Assembly: GCF_029626025.1 (NCBI RefSeq)
Contig: NZ_JARUBF010000001.1
Location: forward strand, 5,860,001-5,924,000
Reading direction: 5' to 3'
From: Solwaraspora sp. WMMD406
GTDB taxonomy: Bacteria; Actinomycetota; Actinomycetes; Mycobacteriales; Micromonosporaceae
DNA: 64,000 nucleotides
Made by a program: the position numbers and the translations under genes. The notes under the pieces were generated by a model. The model ran no database searches. It saw only the letters and a list, made by a program, of their open reading frames with translations, and was not told the origin of the DNA. Below are positions 43,555 through 52,400 of this stretch, piece after piece; position 1 is the stretch's first letter, and every line of letters begins with the position of its first letter.

Positions 43555-44781
43555 ATGGTGATCAGCGGTGCCGTCGTCCCGACGTCAACCCCTCGGCGTC
43601 CCGACGGGTTGACGGTCGGGGTGGAAGAAGAGTTCCTGCTTGTCGATCAGTTGACCGGTGCGGCCGTACCGGCGGTGGAGGCGGTTCTCGCCGAAATCCC
43701 GGCCGAGCTGCGTGGCCAGGTGCAGCGGGAGTTCCAGACCAGTCAGATCGAGATCGGCAGCCCGCCCGGCCTGGACCTGCGGGCGCTACGCCGTACCCTC
43801 GGAACGCTGCGCGGCGCGCTCGCCGACGCTGCCGACCGGGCCGGCGCCCGGCTGCTCGCCATCGGCACCGCACCGGTCGCCGGGCCGCTGCCGGACGTGG
43901 TGGACGATCCCCGCTTTCACCGCATCGTCGAACGGTACGGAATGCTGGTCCCCGGCCCCGGCAACAACGGACTGCACGTCCACGTGGCGATCCCGGACCA
44001 GGAAACCGGCGTACAGGTGCTCAACCACCTGCGTCCCTGGTTGCCGATCCTGCACGCGACGACCGCCAACTCGCCGTTCTACCAGGGCGCCGACACCGGG
44101 TACGCCAGTTGGCGGTCGATGATGTGGCAACGCTGGCCGGCGGTCGCCCCCACACCCCGGCTCCGGTCGCACGAGCACTACCAGCGCCTGATCGCCGACC
44201 TGATCACCGCCGGGCAGATCCTCGACGAGGGGATGCTCTACTGGTACGCCCGGCTGTCGGCGCACTACCCGACGGTCGAGGTCCGCATCGGCGACGTCTG
44301 CCCGAGTCTGGACGACACGATCCTGCTGGCGGCGTTGACCCGCGGCTTGGTCGGCACCGCGCTGACGGCGGTGGAGCAGGGGCGACCGGTGCCGGAGGTC
44401 GACCATCATCTGCTGGTGGCCGCGCACTGGCGGGCCGCGCACGACGGCCTGGAAGGGCTGGCCGTCGACCTGTCCGGCACCCCGGCGCTACGCCCCGGCT
44501 GGCATCTGCTGCGCCGGCTGGTCGACACGATCCGCCCGGAACTGGAGCGGCACGGCGACGGCGCTCTGGTCGACTCGCTGCTGGGCCGGCTGCGGGGGCG
44601 CGGCACCGGGGCGGCCCGACAACGGGCCGTGTACGCCGCCAGCGGGAACCTGCGGGACGTGGTGAACTTCATGGCGGAACAGACCCGCAGCACCTCGATC
44701 ATTCCCGCCCCGCCGCACGTGGCGCACGGCGACCAGCTCCCGACACCACAAGCCCAGCTCCCGACCCCGGAAGGCGGATGA
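43555..44781 (+). CDS. Carboxylate-amine ligase (YbdK/GCS2 family)
   Basis: 408 residues. GCS2-type signatures: LTVGVEEEFLLVD (ATP-site glutamates), QTSQIEIGSPP, NGLHVHVAIPD and TVEVRIGDVCPS. E. coli YbdK has weak glutamate-cysteine ligase activity; in actinobacteria, which use mycothiol, the true substrate is uncertain. ATG 43555 begins at MVISGAVV. The following FAD reductase gene starts 1 bp after the stop, so the two form an operon with a possible thiol-metabolism role. Confidence 0.88.
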   Translation: MVISGAVVPTSTPRRPDGLTVGVEEEFLLVDQLTGAAVPAVEAVLAEIPAELRGQVQREFQTSQIEIGSPPGLDLRALRRTLGTLRGALADAADRAGARLLAIGTAPVAGPLPDVVDDPRFHRIVERYGMLVPGPGNNGLHVHVAIPDQETGVQVLNHLRPWLPILHATTANSPFYQGADTGYASWRSMMWQRWPAVAPTPRLRSHEHYQRLIADLITAGQILDEGMLYWYARLSAHYPTVEVRIGDVCPSLDDTILLAALTRGLVGTALTAVEQGRPVPEVDHHLLVAAHWRAAHDGLEGLAVDLSGTPALRPGWHLLRRLVDTIRPELERHGDGALVDSLLGRLRGRGTGAARQRAVYAASGNLRDVVNFMAEQTRSTSIIPAPPHVAHGDQLPTPQAQLPTPEGG

Positions 44782-44782
44782 C

Positions 44783-46162
44783 GTGCCCGAACGGATGATC
44801 GTGATCGGCGGCGACGCCGCCGGGATGTCGGCGGCGTCGCAGGCCCGCCAGCTACGCCCGCGCGAAGACCTGGAGATCGTCGCCTTCGAGCGGGGCCGGT
44901 TCACCTCGTACTCCGCCTGCGGGATCCCGTACTGGATCTCGGGGTTGGTCGAGGATCGTGAACAGCTGATCGTACGGGATCCGGAGACGTTCCGGCGCGA
45001 CCACGCGATCGACGTCCGTACCCGGCACGAAGTGACCTCGATCGACCTCGACGAGCGCGAGGTGGTCGCGACCTCGTTCGACGACGGCGGCCGGGAGGTC
45101 CGCGAGCCGTTCGACATCCTGGTGTACGCCACCGGCGCGACTCCGGTCCGACCGACTTGGGCGGACACCTCCGCACAGGGGGTGTTCGGGGTGCAGACCC
45201 TCGACGACGCCTCCGACCTGCGGGACTGGCTGGACCAGGAGGACAAGCCCCGGCGGGCGGTGGTGGTCGGCGGCGGCTACATCGGCGTCGAGATGGCCGA
45301 GGCGTTGATCCGCCACGGCCTGGCGGTCACCCTGGTCGACCGCGGCACGCAACCGATGGCCACCGTCGATCCGGACATGGGAGCGCTGGTACGGGAGGCG
45401 TTGGTCGGCCTCGGCATCGACGTACGGACCGGGGTCAGCGTCACCGGCCTGCACGACCGCGACGGCCGGGTCTGCGAGGTGCTCACCGACGACGGGGCGG
45501 TGCCGGCCGACGTCGTGGTCCTGGGTCTGGGGGTACGGCCGAACACCGAACTCGCCGGCCGCTCGGGGCTGCCGCTCGGGGTGACCGGCGGGGTCCGGAC
45601 CGACCTGCAGATGCGGGTGGTCGACGTGCCCGGGGTGTGGGCGGCCGGCGACTGCGTCGAGACGTTCCAGCGGGTCAGCGGCCAGCCGATACACGTCCCG
45701 CTCGGCACGCACGCCAACAAGCAGGGCCGGGTGGCCGGCCTCAACATCGGCGGCAGCTACGCCACCTTCCCCGGCGTGATCGGTACGGCGGTGACGAAGG
45801 TCTGTGAGCTGGAGGTGGCCCGGACCGGGCTGCTGGAGCGGGAGGCCGCCGTCGCCGGCTACTCGTACATCACCGCCACCGTCGAGTCGAACAACCGGGC
45901 CGGCTATTTCCCCGGTGCCGCGCCGATGACCATCAAGCTGATCGCCGAGCAGCACACCGGCCAGTTGCTGGGTGCGCAGATCGTCGGCACGTCGGAGGCG
46001 GCGAAGCGGATCGACGTCCTGGCGCTGGCGGTGTGGAACCGCATGTCGGTGGCGGAGATGACGGCGCTGGACCTGGGCTACGCGCCGCCGTACTCGCCGG
46101 TCTGGGACCCGGTGCTGGTCGCGGCCCGGCGGGCCAACGACACGGTGTCCCGGACACCCTGA
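44783..46162 (+). CDS. CoA-disulfide-reductase-like FAD/NAD(P)H oxidoreductase
   Basis: 459 residues. FAD motif VIGGDAAGMSAAS at the N-terminus, single redox-active Cys in SYSACGIPYWISG (the SxxxCGxPY motif of CoADR and NADH peroxidase), second Rossmann VVVGGGYIGVEMAEAL, and the GVWAAGDCVE FAD segment. The typical C-terminal dimerisation domain ends in LGYAPPYSPVWDPV. Expected to reduce CoA disulfide or a related low-molecular-weight disulfide with NAD(P)H. GTG 44783 has GGAAGGCGG upstream. Operon with the carboxylate-amine ligase. Confidence 0.92.
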   Translation: MPERMIVIGGDAAGMSAASQARQLRPREDLEIVAFERGRFTSYSACGIPYWISGLVEDREQLIVRDPETFRRDHAIDVRTRHEVTSIDLDEREVVATSFDDGGREVREPFDILVYATGATPVRPTWADTSAQGVFGVQTLDDASDLRDWLDQEDKPRRAVVVGGGYIGVEMAEALIRHGLAVTLVDRGTQPMATVDPDMGALVREALVGLGIDVRTGVSVTGLHDRDGRVCEVLTDDGAVPADVVVLGLGVRPNTELAGRSGLPLGVTGGVRTDLQMRVVDVPGVWAAGDCVETFQRVSGQPIHVPLGTHANKQGRVAGLNIGGSYATFPGVIGTAVTKVCELEVARTGLLEREAAVAGYSYITATVESNNRAGYFPGAAPMTIKLIAEQHTGQLLGAQIVGTSEAAKRIDVLALAVWNRMSVAEMTALDLGYAPPYSPVWDPVLVAARRANDTVSRTP

Positions 46163-46234
46163 CGACGCCCTGAACTGGAGGTGGCCCGGAGGTGGCCCGG
46201 CGGACGGTGGAGCAGGGCCGTTAGGCTCGGCAGG

Positions 46235-46897
46235 GTGGACCCGGCACCGCACCGCGACGACGACCACCTGCGTGTCTCCGACGCCGAGCGCGAACAGGTG
46301 GTGGAGCTGCTCGGCCAGGCGACCACCGAGGGCCGGTTGACCCTCGACGAGTACGCCGACCGGGCCACCGAGGCCCATCAGGCCAAGACCCGGGGCGAGT
46401 TGGCCCGGCTGACCGCCGACCTGCCGCTGACCCACCCCGACCCGGCGGGCGGGGCCCTGCCGGCCGTGTCCCCGGCGCCGCTGCTGTCTCCGCTGTCTAC
46501 GCGCGGCGCGGGCCGGACCCCGGTGCCGTCGTCGGCGTCGGAGCCGGCGTCGACGGAGCGGATGGTCGCGATCTTCGGCGACGAGATCCGCAAGGGGCAC
46601 TGGCTGGTGCCGGAGCGGGTGGAGGCGCGGGCGATCTTCGGAGACTGCAAGATCGAACTGCAGGACGCCCAGCTCCAGCACCAGGTGACCACGATCGAGG
46701 CGACGGCGATCTTCGGCGCGGTGACGGTCTACGTGCCAGAGGGTGTCGACGTGCGAATGAGCGGCACCGCCGCGTTCGGCGAAAAGAAGATCAAGCTGAA
46801 GACGCCGCCCCGGCCGGGCGCGCCGGTGGTCCAGGTCGTCTGCAACGTGATCTTCGGTACGGTCACCGTACGCCCGCCGAAGCGCAAGTGGTGGTGA
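46235..46897 (+). CDS. DUF1707 protein with a LiaF-like C-terminal domain
   Basis: 220 residues. DUF1707 (LRVSDAEREQVVELLGQATTEGRLTLDEYADR) occupies about 8-60; a Pro/Ser linker follows; a beta-helical cell-wall-active-antibiotics-response domain (VAIFGDEIRKGHW, ATAIFGAVTVYVP, NVIFGTVTV) ends the protein. Such proteins are linked to envelope-stress sensing. GTG 46235. No TM helix, so cytosolic or peripheral. Confidence 0.88.
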   Translation: MDPAPHRDDDHLRVSDAEREQVVELLGQATTEGRLTLDEYADRATEAHQAKTRGELARLTADLPLTHPDPAGGALPAVSPAPLLSPLSTRGAGRTPVPSSASEPASTERMVAIFGDEIRKGHWLVPERVEARAIFGDCKIELQDAQLQHQVTTIEATAIFGAVTVYVPEGVDVRMSGTAAFGEKKIKLKTPPRPGAPVVQVVCNVIFGTVTVRPPKRKWW

Positions 46898-47014
46898 CCG
46901 GCGGCGCTCCGGCCTGATCGGACACTCGTTGCGGCGTGGTCGTACGCTGCATCCGTGGTGGTGGATACGCCGCCAGCCCCGGTGTGGGTTCCTCGGATGC
47001 GGTTGGGGGCGACA

Positions 47015-47533
47015 ATGGTTTCGCAGTCAGCGGGCAGTGACCTCGGCGCGCGCACGGACAGCTTTCCCGTCGATGATGGACGTCGGCTCGGACAGGGCAT
47101 CGGCTGCCTGGTCGTCGGGGCCGTGCCGACTGTCGTCGGGGTGATGCTCAGCGCGGCGTACGTGGCGAACGCCAACAGTTCCGGCTTCAGCCCGCTGCCC
47201 GGAGCGATCCTCGGCCTGGGGCTTGTGCTGTTGTTCTTCGGTGGGCTTCGACTGACGCAGCGGCTGACCCGGCCGGACGAACGCTTCGACCTGCACGAGC
47301 ACGGGTTCGTGCACCGCACGTCGCGCGGTGAGCGGGCGATACGCTGGGCCGACGTGGCGAAGGTCCGGCACCTCGGGTCGTACCGTGACGGCGGCTTGGC
47401 GCACAGCTTCGGGGTCGACTACCGATGCGTGGTCGAACTCCGCGACAAGTCGAAGATCAGATTCGACACGTTGACCGATCGCGCCGACGTCCTCGGCAGC
47501 AAAATCGACCGACACACGTCACCCCAGCCCTGA
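47015..47533 (+). CDS. DUF6585-like two-helix membrane protein
   Basis: 172 residues from ATG 47015 (GGGGGC upstream; GTG 46955 also in frame). Two helices (GIGCLVVGAVPTVVGVMLSA and AILGLGLVLLFFGGL) precede a PH-like beta domain (DLHEHGFVHRTSRGERAIRWADVAKVRH). Family name from memory; function unknown. Confidence 0.75.
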   Translation: MVSQSAGSDLGARTDSFPVDDGRRLGQGIGCLVVGAVPTVVGVMLSAAYVANANSSGFSPLPGAILGLGLVLLFFGGLRLTQRLTRPDERFDLHEHGFVHRTSRGERAIRWADVAKVRHLGSYRDGGLAHSFGVDYRCVVELRDKSKIRFDTLTDRADVLGSKIDRHTSPQP

Positions 47534-47673
47534 CCGGCTGACCGGAATTCGACACATCCACCCTGGACTCTCTGTTGTCGGTGACAGATGATGGTCGCGG
47601 CCCCGCGTGGGGGCAATAACCCGCGACACCACTGCGCCGGCCAACGCGAGGGATTTGAAGGATGTGAAAGCTT

Positions 47674-48459
47674 GTGAGCGGCAGCGAATATCTGATATCG
47701 GAGCTACGCCGGGTACGTGAGTCGATGAGGCTCACACAGGAGTCGTGGGCGGAGCGCGTCCACTTCTCGGTGACGCACGTCGGCGCGATCGAACGCGGCG
47801 ACCGGCCCGCGCTCCCCGACTACCTGAAAAGCGTCGACAAGGCGTTCGGCACCGCGTTCGTCAAGTTCTACCGCGAGTTCATCGTCGGCGAACACGCCCC
47901 CATCTGGCTGCGGTCCTTCATCGAGTACGAGGGCCAAGCAAGCCTGATCCGCGCCTTTCAACCGCTGCTGATCCCCGGACTACTGCAGACCGAGGCGTAC
48001 GCGCGAGCGGTGCTCACATCGTTCGGCATCCATGGAGATGCGATGGAGTCCGCGATCTCCACCAGGCTCGGCCGGCAGGAGATCTTCAAGCGGGCGTCGA
48101 AACCGTGTCACCTGGTGGCGGTCATCGACGAGGCAGCGCTCCACCGTGGCGCGGGCGGGCCGGAGGTGATGCGCGAGCAGCTGACGGCGCTCGCCGAGGC
48201 AGCCGAACGACCGAACATCCAGGTACAGCTGGTGCCGATGTCGACTGACGTCTACCCGGGCGTCGACGGCGGATTCATGATCGCTACCGTCGACGGGCGC
48301 GCGGTCGGCTACCTGGAGACCCACGTACGCGGGAAGGTCGTCGAAGCGCCGGACGACACCGCGCATCTTGAGCACGTCTGGGAGACGATCCGGGGCTATG
48401 CCCTACCAAGCCAGCAAAGCCTCGAATTGATCATGAGGGCAGCTGAAAAATGGGCATGA
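47674..48459 (+). CDS. XRE-family regulator with DUF5753
   Basis: 261 residues. N-terminal HTH (LRRVRESMRLTQESWAERVHFSVTHVGAIERGDR) and C-terminal DUF5753 (about 85-255; PLLIPGLLQTEAYARAVL, FDGGFMIA-like VDGGFMIATVDG). These proteins pair with a downstream DUF397 protein in an Scr1-like, toxin-antitoxin-like arrangement common in Streptomyces and Micromonospora. GTG 47674. Ten bases overlap the DUF397 gene. It lies upstream of the NACHT-WD40 locus but is separated by a 329-bp gap. Confidence 0.93.
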   Translation: MSGSEYLISELRRVRESMRLTQESWAERVHFSVTHVGAIERGDRPALPDYLKSVDKAFGTAFVKFYREFIVGEHAPIWLRSFIEYEGQASLIRAFQPLLIPGLLQTEAYARAVLTSFGIHGDAMESAISTRLGRQEIFKRASKPCHLVAVIDEAALHRGAGGPEVMREQLTALAEAAERPNIQVQLVPMSTDVYPGVDGGFMIATVDGRAVGYLETHVRGKVVEAPDDTAHLEHVWETIRGYALPSQQSLELIMRAAEKWA

Positions 48460-48686
48460 CTGTCGACACCCGCTGGCACAAGAGCTCGCACAGCGACGCG
48501 AGCGAACGCGTCGAGGTCGTCGAGGCTACCCGTCCGGAAGACGTGCCGGCGGCAGTGATCATCCGCGAGGGTGTGCTTCTCGCGGCCATGGCTCACCGCC
48601 AGTGGGATGAGCCCTTCTTCGATGAGCCACTCGACCTCGGTGGCCGGGTGCACCCTGACGAATGGACCGGATCAGGACCAAGGTGA
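48450..48686 (+). CDS. DUF397 protein
   Basis: 78 residues with the diagnostic start RWHKSSHSDASERVEVVEA, though the usual Cys is absent from the SSxS motif region. The C-terminal half (AHRQWDEPFFDEPLDLGG) is atypical. Small partner of the XRE-DUF5753 regulator. ATG 48450 overlaps the regulator stop. Confidence 0.88.
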   Translation: MGMTVDTRWHKSSHSDASERVEVVEATRPEDVPAAVIIREGVLLAAMAHRQWDEPFFDEPLDLGGRVHPDEWTGSGPR

Positions 48687-49015
48687 AGTCAGCGCTCTTC
48701 ATCGCGCATCTCGGCGAGCGTAGCGGCCACCTCCAGATCCTCATCACCGAGCTTCGGCGGGAGCGGGACCGGGCCGTCGAAGCTCGGGCTGACGGCACGC
48801 CCAGCAGTCACCAGTTTGCCAGCGCCGACCTGTCGTCAGCCACCGGAGCAGGCCTGACGATGACATGTCCGAGATCGATGATTCGACTGGGTGTCGCATC
48901 GGGAGACATGCATCAATTGCATCATGCCCGCTGTTCCGGTATCGGTTGCCGGCACCGACTACGCTGGGACTCTCGGTGCCATCTCCAGGGCTTCTGGTGA
49001 TCATGAGGTGGGTAC
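48687..49015. other. Gap between the DUF397 gene and the NACHT-WD40 locus
   Basis: 329 bp without a confident gene. A frame from ATG 48662 opens with a plausible helical segment (SALFIAHLGERSGHLQILIT) but degenerates into Cys/His/Arg-rich sequence, so it may be a gene remnant. The stretch 48870-48960 is relatively AT-rich and probably holds the promoter of the 49016 operon. Confidence 0.4.
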
Positions 49016-49414
49016 GTGTCCGGTCGGCGGGTTGCCTGGGCCGCAGGCGTTGGAGTGGTGATCGCCGCTGCGAACAGCGCGGTGATCAACAGGTTGCAGG
49101 GCGGCTGGCAGTGGTGGGTCGCGGCAGGAGTGTTGACGCTGGTGGGGGCGCTAGTAGCGGGCTGGTTGGCCGGAGGACCGTCGGAAGCACACCGGCGGAT
49201 CGGTGCTGGTGCGGTGGTCGCTGGTCGGGACCTCGGTGGCCGGGTCCGGACCGATTCGTCCACTGCGGCTGGTGATGAGTCCATGCCAGAGTCCGGGATC
49301 GCTCCGGGCGCGGTGGTCGCGGGACGGGACATCACCGGACAGGCGGACATCGACACCACCGGGGGTGGCAGATCCCGGCCGCCACGCCAGCAGAGACCGG
49401 GTCAGCAACGGTGA
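49016..49414 (+). CDS. Two-TM protein with two AGRDxxG motifs, putative effector partner of the NACHT-WD40 protein
   Basis: 132 residues, no named family. Two membrane helices (about 7-25 and 33-52) precede a hydrophilic tail. The tail contains two copies of a motif: GAGAVVAGRDLGGRV (63-77) and APGAVVAGRDITGQADI (96-112). The next protein carries the same motif once, at residues 8-22 (APGAVAAGRDITGTV). GTG 49016 has GAGGTGGG upstream. Its stop overlaps the next start (GTGA), giving tight coupling. I infer a membrane-acting effector recruited through homotypic motif assembly; no experimental family precedent is visible in the sequence. Confidence 0.8.
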   Translation: MSGRRVAWAAGVGVVIAAANSAVINRLQGGWQWWVAAGVLTLVGALVAGWLAGGPSEAHRRIGAGAVVAGRDLGGRVRTDSSTAAGDESMPESGIAPGAVVAGRDITGQADIDTTGGGRSRPPRQQRPGQQR

Positions 49415-52400
49415 GACCGAGATGGCAACTGGCCCCAGGCGCGGTCGCCGCCGGCCGGGACATCACCGGCACCGTTCACACCGGACCTACGTACGTGCAG
49501 ATCACGGTTGGCCAATCCGATCGGCTCCACTACGCAATCTTCGATCCCGCGCCGCTGTACGAGCAGCTGGATCTCGCCCGATTCCAGGGCCGCTCCGGCC
49601 TGATCACCCAGATCGACGAACGGATCGCCGCCACCGACCGTGGGTACGTCGTGGTGCGAGGCGAAGCCGGGGTCGGAAAGAGCGCGCTGGCGGCGCATCT
49701 GGTGTGGACCCGTCCTTGTGCCTACCACTTCACCCGGCTCGACAGCGGGGCGCGCAACCCGGTCGAAGCACGGAAGAGCCTAGCCGCGCAGTTGATCTGT
49801 GCGTGGGACCTAGCGGACAGGTTCGCCCCAGGGGATGTGTTCCCGGCTGCGGCGCAGCGGCCGGACTGGCTGGCCAAGGTCATTCGGGCGGCGGTTGCGG
49901 CCCGTGACGAACGGTTCGCGCCGGCAGAGCGACGGCCGTTGGTGCTGGTCGTCGACGGGTTGGACGAGGCCGAGGCGGATCCGCCGGGAATGGGCACCGG
50001 GATTCCGCTCGGCCTGCCGACCCCGGACGCCCTGCCTGCCGGGGCGTACATCGTGGCGACCAGCCGCTACGGCCTTCCGCTGGTCGCGTTGCGGGATGCG
50101 ATCCGGGTCGGTTGGTCGCAGATCGAGGTAGAGGGTGCCGACAACCTGGCCGACATGGCCGCCTACCTGCACGCCGCGACCACCGGCCCGACCCCGGACC
50201 CGGCGCTGACCACGATGCTGGCCGAGCGCCAGGTTCCTGCGACGGCGTTCGTCGCTACGCTGCTCGACCGCTGCCGCGGAGTGTGGATCTATCTGCGGTA
50301 CGTGCTCGACGAGGTCCGCGCCGGTCTGCGTCCACCGAACGATGTTGCGTGCCTGCCGGACGGGCTGCGCGGCTACTACGAGCTACAGATCCAGCAGCGG
50401 TGGGCCAAACATCCCGACTGGCGGTCGCTGCACCTGCCCGCGCTGGCGGTGCTTGCCGCCCTCGGCCGCCCGATCGACCGCGACGACCTCGCCACCGTGC
50501 TCAACAGGCCGGATGCAGCCACCGACCTGGCAGCGTGGCTGGAAGGGCCAGCCCGCGCGTTCCTCGACGTGACCACCGGCCCGGACCGCCACCGCCAATA
50601 CCTGGTCCGCCACCAGAGCCTGCGTGACCTGTTCATTGCCGCCCCGAGCGACGATGAAGCAGGGGAACCGATCGCCGCCGGGCTTACCGACGAGTTACAC
50701 ACCGCCTGGCAGACCGCGCACCGCGCGATCGCGACGTGGCTGACCCCACCAATCAACGCCGAGACCGGTCGACGCGACTGGTCCGGCACCGACGACTACA
50801 CCCAGCTGCGACTGCCCGCACACGCTTCCACTGCCGGGATACTCGACGAGCTCATGGCCGATCCTGGATTCCTGCTGTCCTGCCCACCCGGCCAGATCCT
50901 GGCGCACCGCCACACCCTGACCACCTTAGAGGCCGTCACCGCAGCTGCGGCCCTAGAAAGCGCCGCTACCAGCGACTGGAACGACTGGTCCGACGGGAAA
51001 CGGGCGTGGTGGCTGCATGTCTGGGCACGCAAGACTCGATCGACACACCTGGCGGAGCACCTCATCGCTGACCACCCTGAGTGGCCCTGGCATGTGCAGA
51101 CCGCCATTTGGTCGGGAACCACACACCGTACCCTCACCGGCCACACCGACACGGTACGTGCAGTGGCGGTCCTACCCCGACAGGATGGGCAACACCACAT
51201 CATCACCGCCGGTGATGATCGGACAGTACGGATCTGGGACCCCGACACAGACCACCAGCTCACCACACTCACCGGCCACACCAGCGAGGTTCGTGCGATG
51301 GCGGTGCTACCCCGCCCAGACGGCCGACACCACATCGTCACAGCTGGCGGCTTCGGCGACGACTGGTCGGTGCGGATCTGGAGTCCCGACACTGGCCGCA
51401 TACTCACCGAACTCACCGATCGCGCCAACTGGGTAACGTCAGTGTCCGTATTGCCCAGCTCCAACGATCAACACCACGTCGTTACGTCCGGTAATGATGG
51501 ATCGATGCGAATCTGGGACCCCGACACAGGCCAACAACTCACCACACTCACCGGCCACACCAGCCGAGTAAACGCAATTGCGGTATTGCCAGCCCCAGAC
51601 GGCCGACACCACCTCGTCACAGCCGGCGATGATCGCACAGTTCGGATCTGGGACCCCGACACAGGCCAACAACTCACCACACTCACCGGCCACACCAGCC
51701 GAGTGATCGCGATAGCGGTGCTACTTAAACCGGACAACCGCCACCACATCGTCACCGCTGGCGGCTTTGGCGATGGTGATGGTTCAGTGCGGATCTGGAA
51801 TCCCGACACCGGCCATCAACTGATCGTCCACACCGGAACGGTTCACGCGTTGGCCGTACTACCCCGCCCAGGCGGCCAAGATCACGTCATCACCGCCGGC
51901 GGTTTTGGTGATGGCTGGGTACGGATCTGGAACCCGGACACCGGCCATCAACTCGCCGAACTAACCGGACACACTGACGCGGTAAGCGCAATCGCTGTAC
52001 TACCCCGCCCAGACGGCCAACACCACATCATCACCACCGGTTGGGATCGGACAGTCCGAATCTGGAACCCCCACACCACCCAACTCACCGATCGCACCGA
52101 CACGGTAAGCGCAATCGCTGTACTACCCCGCCCAGACGGCCAACACCACATCATCACCACCGGAATCGATGGATCCATACATGTTTGGAATCCAGACACC
52201 GGCGACCAGCTCACCAAACTGACCAGCCATACCGGCGCAGTACGCGCGATCGCGGTACTGCCAGCCCCAGACGGCCGACACCACCCCGTCACAGCCGGCG
52301 ATGATCGAACAATCCGAATCTGGGACCCCGACACCGGCCACCAACTGACCGAATTCACTTACCACGACACCTACAAGGTACATGCGATCGCGATACTGCC

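Noticed and set aside
48662-49000. 112-codon plus-strand frame after DUF397
   Set aside because: It starts plausibly but the second half is Cys/His/Arg-rich shadow-type sequence; at most a gene remnant.
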